Of a DNA stretch of 64,000 bases, positions 50,952 to 58,707 are shown piece after piece; within the stretch, counting starts at the first letter, position 1, and each line of letters opens with the position of its first letter. The notes below the pieces were generated by a model. That model ran no database searches and was not told the DNA's origin. It saw only the letters and a list, made by a program, of their open reading frames with translations. Location: the NCBI RefSeq assembly GCF_039543565.1, contig NZ_BAABJZ010000094.1:15254-79253 (forward strand). The letters are read 5' to 3'. The translations under genes were made by a program, and so were the position numbers. Source of the DNA: Ferrimonas pelagia (GTDB taxonomy: Bacteria > Pseudomonadota > Gammaproteobacteria > Enterobacterales > Shewanellaceae).

Positions 50952-52886
50952 ATGACTCCAGCCCACGCACTGCTGCAACAACACTTTGGATTTTCAGACT
51001 TTCGTCCCGGCCAGGAAACGGTGATAAACGCCCTGCTAGAGGGACAGAGCGCTGCGGCGATCTTCCCCACTGGCTCCGGCAAGTCCTTGTGTTATCAGTT
51101 GCCCGCGCTGGCGCTGCCCAATCTGACCTTGGTGATCTCGCCTTTGCTCGCCCTGATGCAGGATCAACTGGCGTTTCTTAAAGGCAAGGGGATCGCCGCG
51201 GCGACCATCGACTCCACTCAGACCTACGACGAAGCCCAGGCGGTGATGCGGCAGGTACGGGACGGTCAGATCAAGGTGCTGATGATCTCGGTCGAGCGCC
51301 TCAAGAACGAACGCTTCCGCCGCTTCCTGGCACAAGTGCCGCTGTCCCTGCTGGTGGTGGACGAAGCCCACTGTATCTCCGAGTGGGGCCACAACTTCCG
51401 CCCGGATTACCTCAAGCTGCCCGCCTACTGCCAGCAGTTTCGTATTCCCCAGGTGCTGCTGCTCACCGCCACCGCCACGCCGCAGGTGATCACCGACATG
51501 GCCGCCAAATTCCACATTGCCAAGTCCAACATCACCACCACCGGCTTCTACCGACCGAACCTGGACTTAAGCGTTGAAGCAGTGGCGCCTAATCAGCGCC
51601 TCGGCCGTCTGGCCGAGTACCTGGACAGCCGCCGTGACCAGGCCACCATCGTCTACGTCACCCAGCAGCAAACCGCCGAGACGGTGGCCGACAGCCTGAC
51701 GCAGGGCGGGCACAACGCCTGTGCTTATCACGCCGGACTGGATCACGAGCGGCGCATGCAGATCCAGCAAGGCTTTATGGCCGGGCGGCTCAACACCATC
51801 GTCGCCACCATCGCCTTCGGCATGGGGGTCGATAAGGCAGATATCCGTCAGGTCATTCACTATGACTTGCCCAAATCGGTGGAGAACTACTCGCAGGAGA
51901 TCGGCCGCGCCGGGCGCGACGGCCAGCGCAGTGAATGCCTGGTGATGGCCAATCAGGCCAACCGCAGCGTGCTGGAAAACTTCGTGTTTGGCGATACGCC
52001 GGAGCGCAGCGGCATTGAAACCGTGCTGGGGGAGATCGCTCAGGCCGGGCCACAGTGGGAGCTGATGGGCAACGCCCTCTCCACCGCCAGCAACATCCGC
52101 CCGTTGCCGCTGCGCACCTTGCTGGTGTACCTGGAGATGGCCGGACTGATCTCGCCGCAGTACAGCTACTTCGCCGAGGTAAAATTCAAGCTCTTGGTCA
52201 GCGACGGCGAGCTACTGGGCCGCTTTCAGGGCGAACGTCGGGTGTTCTTGGACGCCCTGCTGGCCAACAGCCCCAAGGGCCGTACCTGGTATCAGGCGGA
52301 CTTCGAGGCGCTGCACCAAGCCTACGGCAGTGATCGCAGCCGGGCGCTGACCGCGTTGGAGTATCTAGCGGATCAAAAGCTGATCGAGCTGCAAAGCAAG
52401 CAGATGACCGAGGTCTATCAGGTGGCGCAGCCGCTGCCGGACTTAGCGGCACTGACCGAGCAGCTCATCGGCCAATTTGAGCAGAAAGAGCACAGTGAGG
52501 TCGCCCGCATCGAGCACATGCTGGCCCTGCTGCAAACCGGCCAATGCGTCAGCCATGCCCTGGCCGACTACTTTGGCGATGCGCAGGCGCCCAAGCAGTG
52601 CGGCCACTGCTCCGCCTGCCGCGGCCACGCCGCTCACCTGCCCGCGCCACAGCACCCGGAGTTACCGGGCACCGATCAGCTGCAACACTGGCTCGCGCCG
52701 CTGAGCCAGAAGGTGCACAGCGAATTTCAGCAAACGCTCAGCGCCACCCTGGCCGCGCGCTTCCTCACCGGCCTACCCTCGCCCTGGTTGACCAAATTGA
52801 AGGTGCGCAATCTCGATGGCTACGGCGCGCTGGAGCGGGTGCCGTTTGCCTTAGTTAGACAAAAAGTGAACTCGCTTAACCACTAA
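50952..52886 (+). CDS. RecQ-family ATP-dependent DNA helicase
   Basis: A 644-residue superfamily 2 helicase. Walker A is FPTGSGKSLCYQLP, motif II is VVDEAHCISEWGHNFRPDY, motif III is LLLTATATPQV, motif VI is QEIGRAGRDGQ. A zinc-cluster-like CGHCSAC occurs near residue 555. The WGHNFRPDY form of motif IIa marks a non-classical RecQ branch, and I see no clear HRDC domain, so I do not call it recQ itself. ATG at 50952 starts MTPAHALLQQHFGFSDFRPGQ, the usual opening. Confidence 0.88.
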   Translation: MTPAHALLQQHFGFSDFRPGQETVINALLEGQSAAAIFPTGSGKSLCYQLPALALPNLTLVISPLLALMQDQLAFLKGKGIAAATIDSTQTYDEAQAVMRQVRDGQIKVLMISVERLKNERFRRFLAQVPLSLLVVDEAHCISEWGHNFRPDYLKLPAYCQQFRIPQVLLLTATATPQVITDMAAKFHIAKSNITTTGFYRPNLDLSVEAVAPNQRLGRLAEYLDSRRDQATIVYVTQQQTAETVADSLTQGGHNACAYHAGLDHERRMQIQQGFMAGRLNTIVATIAFGMGVDKADIRQVIHYDLPKSVENYSQEIGRAGRDGQRSECLVMANQANRSVLENFVFGDTPERSGIETVLGEIAQAGPQWELMGNALSTASNIRPLPLRTLLVYLEMAGLISPQYSYFAEVKFKLLVSDGELLGRFQGERRVFLDALLANSPKGRTWYQADFEALHQAYGSDRSRALTALEYLADQKLIELQSKQMTEVYQVAQPLPDLAALTEQLIGQFEQKEHSEVARIEHMLALLQTGQCVSHALADYFGDAQAPKQCGHCSACRGHAAHLPAPQHPELPGTDQLQHWLAPLSQKVHSEFQQTLSATLAARFLTGLPSPWLTKLKVRNLDGYGALERVPFALVRQKVNSLNH

Positions 52887-52914
52887 AAAAGGCATCTTTT
52901 GATGCCTTTTTTAT
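52885..52914. terminator. Terminator between RecQ-family gene and beta-barrel gene
   Basis: AAAAAAGGCATC / GATGCCTTTTTT with loop TTTT is a symmetric hairpin with A and T runs on its two sides, suited to ending both convergent transcripts. Confidence 0.92.
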
Positions 52915-52942
52915 CCACCACCACTGAATAGGGCTCAGTCGG

Positions 52943-53593
52943 CTAGAATCTCAGCCCTAAACCCAGGGATAAGTAACTCGCATCTTGATCAACGACGGTA
53001 TATTCCAGCTCAATCTGAAGTGCATCGAAATTAATCCCGCCACCAACGCCAAAGGAAAGGCCTGTATCACTTGAGGCTGAGTACCCACTGCCAACCTTAG
53101 CATCAACAAACCCACCACGAAGCTTATAGTAAATCTCATCACCGCTGCGGAATGCCGCATAAACACCCTGCGTATTGTAATTAGGTCCCTTGGAACTACT
53201 CGAAGGGTATTTAAGCTCACCGCTAAAACGCTCGTACTCCACGGCGATATGTTCGTTAAATCCATATCCGGCATAAAAGCCGACCGTCTTTCCTCCATCA
53301 AAATAATTATCAAGCTGTTTGCTCGTCAATATCTCACCGGGCTTAACACCCAAATACAGGAACCCAGATGATTTATTTACACCACTTGCCACTTCTTGCG
53401 TCCGCTTGATTTGTCGAAGCTCTCTTCTGGCTTCAGCCCGAACCTCCCCACTAACCGTTTGATCTCTCGCCACTTGCTCTAGTGCCTTTCTGCGCTCCTG
53501 TTCTTTCAAGCTTGGTGCCCCAGCATCTGAAGCCTGTGCTGTTGATAAGCAAAGCAGGCAAGTACCCACCCATAGAGTAAATATTCGGCCCAT
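52943..53593 (-). CDS. Outer-membrane beta-barrel protein
   Basis: A 216-residue protein with a Sec signal (about residues 1-21), then a charged, Arg/Glu-rich segment (LKEQERRKALEQVARDQ) and a C-terminal barrel of alternating short strands: GFYAGYGFNEHIAVEYERF, GVYAAFRSGDEIYYKLRGG, LSFGVGGGINFDALQIELEY, ending LSLGLGLRF. A terminal aromatic residue is typical of outer-membrane barrels. It resembles small OmpA/OmpW-like porins; function is unknown. Confidence 0.75.
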   Translation of the reverse strand: MGRIFTLWVGTCLLCLSTAQASDAGAPSLKEQERRKALEQVARDQTVSGEVRAEARRELRQIKRTQEVASGVNKSSGFLYLGVKPGEILTSKQLDNYFDGGKTVGFYAGYGFNEHIAVEYERFSGELKYPSSSSKGPNYNTQGVYAAFRSGDEIYYKLRGGFVDAKVGSGYSASSDTGLSFGVGGGINFDALQIELEYTVVDQDASYLSLGLGLRF

Positions 53594-53950
53594 AGAGTTC
53601 CCTTCATCATCGATATATAGACGGCCGCATCATAAAGGTATTTCACCAACAACAGCTTACCCCCCTAACTGGTGACTCGGCATTTTGGCTATGGATCACA
53701 AACTTCACTCTCTTCTATCATGGAAGTAGCTACACCATTTTCATACAAGAGCTCACTCTCATCTGCTACAAACTAAGCTCATAAAAATGGTTGCTAATCG
53801 GATCTAAGTACTACGTCCTTGTCCTCCCAGTTCCGCTATCGATAGGACGCATAGGGCCATCGATACGGGTCTCGTGACCGGACGCAAAGCACCGTGATAG
53901 GGTCTGTTAACGCCCTGTCACCGGACGACGGGAAATTCTAAACAGAACAG
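53594..53950. other. Intergenic stretch upstream of the NTF2-like gene
   Basis: Holds two imperfect copies of a GGGTCT...ACCGGACG word (about 53,865-53,890 and 53,898-53,930). No gene, RNA or clear mobile-element end was found. Confidence 0.4.
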
Positions 53951-54058
53951 GAATTTGCCCGGCGTTTCGCCCCAGCACTGAGCCTTGCAGCCCTGCTTAC
54001 TTTCACCCTATCGACGCCTGCCCTCGCAAGCGATCCCTCTCAGGCAATCGAGCAGGAA

Positions 54059-54403
54059 GTGCCGCACCCAGTGCTGGCCCAAATAGAACACATCAATCAG
54101 GCCATCCGCGAAGGCGATAAAGTCCTATACGCTTCCGTCTACAGCGAAGATGTACTGTTCACTTTTTCTGAGAACGGCAAGCTGTACCCTCGCGACCAGT
54201 TGCTGAAAAACGTCAAACCTGCCCCGAATTTCCGTCCTATGAACGACGAGTTTCTCGTGCACGATTATGGCCATACCGTGGTCGTCAACTTCCGCTCTCG
54301 CATCCATGAAGAGCTTGATGCACGCAGGGTGACCATGACCTTTATCGAGCAAAATGGCGGATGGCGTGCCGTCGCGGCGCATTCGACCTCGATCACTGAA
54401 TAG
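54059..54403 (+). CDS. NTF2-like (SnoaL/DUF4440-type) small protein, possibly truncated at the start
   Basis: A 114-residue protein of the NTF2-like fold from a GTG at 54059: AIREGDKVLYASVYSEDVLFTF, then PRDQLLKNVKP, and HDYGHTVVVNFRSRI, TFIEQNGGWRAVAAHST. The same frame extends upstream through LSLAALLTFTLSTPALA, a clear signal peptide ending at ALA-S, but no ATG, GTG or TTG opens it before the stop at 53939. Either an unusual start is used or the original start was lost. Function is unknown. Confidence 0.65.
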   Translation: MPHPVLAQIEHINQAIREGDKVLYASVYSEDVLFTFSENGKLYPRDQLLKNVKPAPNFRPMNDEFLVHDYGHTVVVNFRSRIHEELDARRVTMTFIEQNGGWRAVAAHSTSITE

Positions 54404-54483
54404 CCCCTTGCCCATTACAGCCCCTACCTTTTTGCCGCCATTTTGCTAGCGTAAAGGCTCTCGAATACCGACAAGGGCACAGG

Positions 54484-55164
54484 ATGGCCGAACAAGAGCA
54501 ACACTTTCCCCTCTCCGATTTCATCGAATACCCGGCCGATGTGATGCTGGCCCGGGCAGAGGAAAATCTGGCCGAAGCCAGGCGCCGTCACAGCATTCGC
54601 AGTTTCTCCGATAAACCGGTGGCGCGCGCCGTGATTGAGCGCTGTATCGAAGCGGCGGGCAGCGCCCCCAGCGGCGCCAACCACCAGCCCTGGCACTTTG
54701 TGGCGATCAGCGATCCCCAGATCAAAGCCGAGATCCGCCAGCAGGCGGAGGCGATCGAGCGGCGCTTCTATGAAGGCAGCGCCGGGGAAACCTGGCTCAA
54801 GGCGCTCAAGCCGCTGGGCACCGGCGCCAATAAGGCGTATTTAGAGCGCGCCCCCTGGCTGATCGCCGTGTTCTCACAAAAGCGCGGCGGGCTGGCCAAC
54901 GACGGCGACACCCATAACTACTACGTGCACGAGTCGGTCGGCCTGGCCACCGGTTTTTTACTGCAGGCACTGCATCACGCCGGTCTTGGGACCTTAACCC
55001 ACACCCCCAAGCCGATGAGCTTTCTCAGTAAAATATGCGGCCGGGATAACGACAACGACCGGCCCTATATGCTGATCGTCACCGGCTACCCGGACGAAGG
55101 CGCCACCATTCCCGAGCACTCGACCAAGAAGAAACCGCTGAGTGAGATCAGCACGTTTTTATGA
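54484..55164 (+). CDS. Nitroreductase-family flavoprotein (iodotyrosine-deiodinase-like)
   Basis: A 226-residue FMN protein. RRRHSIRSFSDKPV is the phosphate-binding start, APSGANHQPWHF binds flavin, and VGLATGFLLQALHHAGLGTL and YMLIVTGYPDEGAT form the rest of the fold. The sequence is closer to the IYD/BluB-like branch than to classic NfsB. GGGCACAGG before the ATG is a plausible ribosome site. The reduced substrate is unknown. Confidence 0.85.
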   Translation: MAEQEQHFPLSDFIEYPADVMLARAEENLAEARRRHSIRSFSDKPVARAVIERCIEAAGSAPSGANHQPWHFVAISDPQIKAEIRQQAEAIERRFYEGSAGETWLKALKPLGTGANKAYLERAPWLIAVFSQKRGGLANDGDTHNYYVHESVGLATGFLLQALHHAGLGTLTHTPKPMSFLSKICGRDNDNDRPYMLIVTGYPDEGATIPEHSTKKKPLSEISTFL

Positions 55165-55640
55165 CCAGCCGCGCATCGACATGCTCCCGCGTCGATGCAC
55201 ATGATGTTGAGCGCAAGCGGGAGCCGGCAGAATGCTCAGCCGATAGACCTTAGGCTGCACGGCGGTGACAAGGTGACACTGCCGCTCAGACCGTTGAGCG
55301 CTCTCTGGGGGCGGGCCGAGCAACCCCTCGTGACGCCGCGGCCCGCGTATTGAACAGCGTTAGAGCTCAATAAGCAGAACGACATCATTCGAGGTGTGCA
55401 GCAGGCCGTCCCAAGCGCCCCCTCAAGCGACGCCAGCGCCGACTCCGCTCAATGCCGCGTGCATCAACTGCCCATTTGCTTTGGAGCGCCCGAGGTCGAC
55501 ATGGAGCTCGAGGCAATGCATAGCGCTCCAAAACACCAAAAAGCGCGCTAACTTAAAGAGATAACGATGACAACGCGGTCGCACAAACAGAGCTAGCCTG
55601 GCTATTCTGGCTGTATGCGATCAAACACAGCAAAGCTTAG
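55165..55640. other. Gene-free stretch before the prepilin gene
   Basis: About 475 bp of high-GC sequence. No convincing reading frame, RNA gene or repeat was found. Confidence 0.45.
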
Positions 55641-55649
55641 GACGTGCTC

Positions 55650-56243
55650 ATGAACGCCAGTCGATCCCAAAGGAACCCCCGCCACGCCACCGCCGGTTTT
55701 ACTTTGATTGAACTGGTGGTGGTCATCATCTTGCTGGCCATCGTCGCGGTCACGGCCCTGCCACGATTCATCAACCTAAAAACCGACGCGCAGCTCGCGG
55801 TGATGAAGGGCATGAAAGGCGCGCTGAGTGGCGCCCACTCTCAGACCGCACTCCTGATCCAACTGCACCCAGAAAACCTGAACAGCGGCGGCGGGCAATA
55901 CACCCTTGAGAATGGTCAAACGATCCGAGTGCGAGGCGCCATTCCCGACGGGCGCTGGAACAACACCTTCGCCAACTTGGTTTCGTTTGACGCCACAGCC
56001 CAGATCAGTCAGAACCTCTGTGACGATGACAGCCTCCAATGGTGTGTTCGCCAGCGAGGCGCCGCCTGGTTTGTCAATCGAGGCTACGCCAGTGTCGCCG
56101 AAGGGCGCGGATTTGTGATCTTTCCCAACGGCTATCACGTTAACCAGCAGCGCTGTTACCTCTACTTCCTCAACCCCAATGACACCGCGCAACCCGCTGA
56201 GTCGAAAAGCGCCGTCATCGGCATCGACGACAGCGAATGCTAG
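55650..56243 (+). CDS. Type IV prepilin-like protein
   Basis: A 197-residue pilin-family protein. The prepilin peptidase site lies in ATAGFTLIELVVVIILLAIVA, with cleavage after Gly and Glu at position 5 of the mature form. The remaining globular part has four cysteines (LCDDDSLQWC and RCYLYF...SEC). This pattern is like MSHA-type minor pilins. ATG at 55650 follows TTAGGAC. No other pilus gene is nearby, so it is an orphan pilin that would rely on assembly genes elsewhere. Confidence 0.82.
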   Translation: MNASRSQRNPRHATAGFTLIELVVVIILLAIVAVTALPRFINLKTDAQLAVMKGMKGALSGAHSQTALLIQLHPENLNSGGGQYTLENGQTIRVRGAIPDGRWNNTFANLVSFDATAQISQNLCDDDSLQWCVRQRGAAWFVNRGYASVAEGRGFVIFPNGYHVNQQRCYLYFLNPNDTAQPAESKSAVIGIDDSEC

Positions 56244-56465
56244 TGGCCCAAACCGGCAGTGAGCGGCGTTAGCGGCACTGGCACACAAACCCATCCGAAT
56301 GGCCCGTTGCGCGCCGCTCCCAAGGAAAACTGACGACGGCCAGCAGAAAAACCATTCATCAGTGAGAGCAGCCGAGCAGATCTGAATTGTCGTTTTCCTC
56401 TGAGGCGCCTTTTTGCCGTACACTTTGCTCAGTCTCAATCAGCCTTTGGACCCGATCCGACCGTC

Positions 56466-56981
56466 ATGAAAATACTGCTCGTCTTTCTGACCTTTATCAG
56501 CGTCGTTCTACTCTATGTGGCCTTTTTGGCACGCAAACACCGCCTGCGTCTGCGTCAAGACAATGACCAAGCGGCGACCACGCTGGATCAGATCATCGCT
56601 CAGACCGGCGAGGCGCCACTGCTTCAAGCCGAGGGCCGTCGCAGCGGCGACCAACTGCAGAGTGGTTTACGCGAGGCCTACGCCGCTGGCTACAACGTCA
56701 ATGGCACCGCCCAGCAGAGCCAAACGCCGATGTACCCCTTTCAGCAAACCGACTGTGAGCAACTGCTGGCCGATCTGCGCGCCCTGCTGCCCCACGCCAA
56801 CGCCGAGCTTCAACCCAAACAGCTCTATCGCGGCGTACTGAGTCACGCCTACCAACTCGGCGGCCACACCTATTGGCACCTGCGCGGCAGTGAAAAACGC
56901 GCCGACAAAGGCCGGCAGCAGCTCAGTCAGCAACGCCAAGCCCTGCTGGCTCAATTGACCAAAAGGGCCGAGCGCGGATGA
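56466..56981 (+). CDS. Membrane-anchored hypothetical protein
   Basis: A 171-residue protein with one N-terminal membrane helix (LLVFLTFISVVLLYVAFLA) and a Gln/Arg-rich body (QQSQTPMYPFQQTDCEQLLADL). It is not recognised. Its stop overlaps the next start in ATGA, so it is co-translated with the NIF3-C-like gene. No domain can be named. Confidence 0.65.
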   Translation: MKILLVFLTFISVVLLYVAFLARKHRLRLRQDNDQAATTLDQIIAQTGEAPLLQAEGRRSGDQLQSGLREAYAAGYNVNGTAQQSQTPMYPFQQTDCEQLLADLRALLPHANAELQPKQLYRGVLSHAYQLGGHTYWHLRGSEKRADKGRQQLSQQRQALLAQLTKRAERG

Positions 56982-57286
56982 AGAAACTGGAATTCTATGT
57001 CCCCAGCGCGCAGCGCGAGTCGGTATTGGAGGCGCTGTTCGCCGCCGGTGCCGGGCAGATAGGCCACTACGATCGTTGTTGCTGGTTTACCGAGGGCACG
57101 GGCCAATTTCGCCCGTTGGCAGGCAGCAGGCCACACCTGGGCCAGCAAGATCAGACCCATCAGGAGCCGGAGTCCAAGGTGGAGTTGGTGTTTGACGCCG
57201 CTTTGCAGCAGCCGATCATCGCTGCCCTCAAAGCGGCTCATCCCTACGAAACCCCGGCGTACCAGATCCTCAACGTCGAACGCTAA
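56978..57286 (+). CDS. NIF3/YqfO C-terminal-domain-like protein
   Basis: A 102-residue protein of the CutA/PII-like domain found in the C-terminal part of YqfO/NIF3 proteins: EFYVPSAQRESVLEALFAAGAG, then RPLAGSRPHLGQ, and AHPYETPAYQILNV at the end. Free-standing versions are common in gammaproteobacteria. The start overlaps the upstream gene by 4 bp. Its function is unknown. Confidence 0.85.
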   Translation: MKKLEFYVPSAQRESVLEALFAAGAGQIGHYDRCCWFTEGTGQFRPLAGSRPHLGQQDQTHQEPESKVELVFDAALQQPIIAALKAAHPYETPAYQILNVER

Positions 57287-57420
57287 CCAAACCGCGCTCC
57301 GAACTGCCCAATTAGGGTGTTCAGATCAAGCCAGCGGCAACGAGCGCTGTTGCCGCCACAGCGCTCGCCCAGAACGGTCTACACTTCCTTGTCAGCACCC
57401 CGCTGCACTAGGAAGGAACG

Positions 57421-58662
57421 ATGAAATGCCTCCTGCTTCCCCTGCTCCTGCTGACACTGCCCGCACTCGCCAATGAGCAGTGCGTGGATTGCCACACCAA
57501 CGTCACCCCCTTGATCGTCCAGGACTGGCAACTCAGCCGCCATTACCAGATGGAGATAGGCTGCGATACCTGCCATCAGGGCGATCACAGCTCGGCCGAG
57601 GACGTCGACCAACTCGCCACCATCACCGCCGACACCTGCGGCGGCTGCCATGCCGAACGCCTAGAGCAGTTCAGCAAGGGCAAGCACGCGCTGTCTTGGG
57701 CCTCAGTCCAAGCCATGCCCACCACGCACGCCCTGCCCATGGCGCTGAACGCCGGGATGAAGGGCTGTACCGGTTGCCACAAACTGGGCCTCAAAGACGA
57801 AGCCACCATCGAGCAACTCAAGGCCGACGGCAGCGAGTTCGGCCATGCTTCCTGCGATGCCTGCCACACCCGCCATACCTTCTCCGTCAAAGAAGCCCAA
57901 ACGCCGCAGGCCTGCCAAACCTGCCATATGGGCTTTGACCACCCGCAATGGGAGATGTGGTCCTCCTCCAAACACGGCGTCCGCTATCTGCTAATGCAAA
58001 ACGGCACCCTGCCCGAAGGCACTCCGGCGCCCACCTGCCAAACCTGCCATATGGTCGATGGCGATCATGAAGTCAGAACGGCCTGGGGTTTCCTCGCCGT
58101 CCGCCTGCCACTGCCGGAGGACGATCCGCAGTGGAAAGCCGATCAGATCACCATCCTCCAAGCCCTCGGCGTACTGGATCCCGCAGGCAACCCAACGGCT
58201 CGACTCGACGTGGTCAAAGCCGCCGACGTCGCGCGCCTGACCAAAGAAGACTTCGATCGGGAGCGCAATAAGATGATCGCAGTCTGCAGCGACTGCCACT
58301 CAAAGAACTTCGCCAAGGCGGAGCTGGAGAAGGCCGATGCGCTGATCCGCGATCTCGACCATTTGCTGGCCCAAGCGATCCGCGAGATCGCCGGGCTGTA
58401 TCAAGAGGGTCTGCTCGTCAAACCGGAGAGCTACAGCTACGCCTTCCCCGATCTGCTCACCTTCCACGATGCGCCCACCAGCATCGAACAAACCCTGTTT
58501 GAGATGCATCTGAAGCATCGCATGCGCGGCTTCCAGGGCGCCTTCCACGCCAATCCGGATTACGCCCTCTGGTACGGCTGGAGCGAGATGGTGCGCGATC
58601 TGCAAGAGATCAAAGAGAAGGCGGAGGAGATCCGCCATCGCGCTGCCGAGCGCTCAGACTAG
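57421..58662 (+). CDS. Octaheme cytochrome c of the hydroxylamine-oxidoreductase family
   Basis: A 413-residue periplasmic protein with Sec signal (about residues 1-17) and eight CxxCH motifs: CVDCH, CDTCH, CGGCH, CTGCH, CDACH, two CQTCH and CSDCH. The HPQWEMW...SKHG stretch following the sixth heme is a signature of the HAO/octaheme family, and HANPDYALWYGW lies near the C-terminus. Such proteins in anaerobic respirers are proposed to reduce nitrite or hydroxylamine. GAAGGAACG precedes the ATG. Reaction direction and substrate are inferences. Confidence 0.82.
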   Translation: MKCLLLPLLLLTLPALANEQCVDCHTNVTPLIVQDWQLSRHYQMEIGCDTCHQGDHSSAEDVDQLATITADTCGGCHAERLEQFSKGKHALSWASVQAMPTTHALPMALNAGMKGCTGCHKLGLKDEATIEQLKADGSEFGHASCDACHTRHTFSVKEAQTPQACQTCHMGFDHPQWEMWSSSKHGVRYLLMQNGTLPEGTPAPTCQTCHMVDGDHEVRTAWGFLAVRLPLPEDDPQWKADQITILQALGVLDPAGNPTARLDVVKAADVARLTKEDFDRERNKMIAVCSDCHSKNFAKAELEKADALIRDLDHLLAQAIREIAGLYQEGLLVKPESYSYAFPDLLTFHDAPTSIEQTLFEMHLKHRMRGFQGAFHANPDYALWYGWSEMVRDLQEIKEKAEEIRHRAAERSD

Positions 58663-58670
58663 CCTCACCC

Positions 58671-58703
58671 CAAGGCGTCGTGGCCCTAAGTCGCGACGCC
58701 TTG
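58671..58703. terminator. Hairpin between octaheme cytochrome and GGDEF-EAL gene
   Basis: Exact 10-bp stem CAAGGCGTCG / CGACGCCTTG with a 13-base loop, between two convergent stop codons. It has no long T run. Confidence 0.55.
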
Positions 58704-58707
58704 ACTG

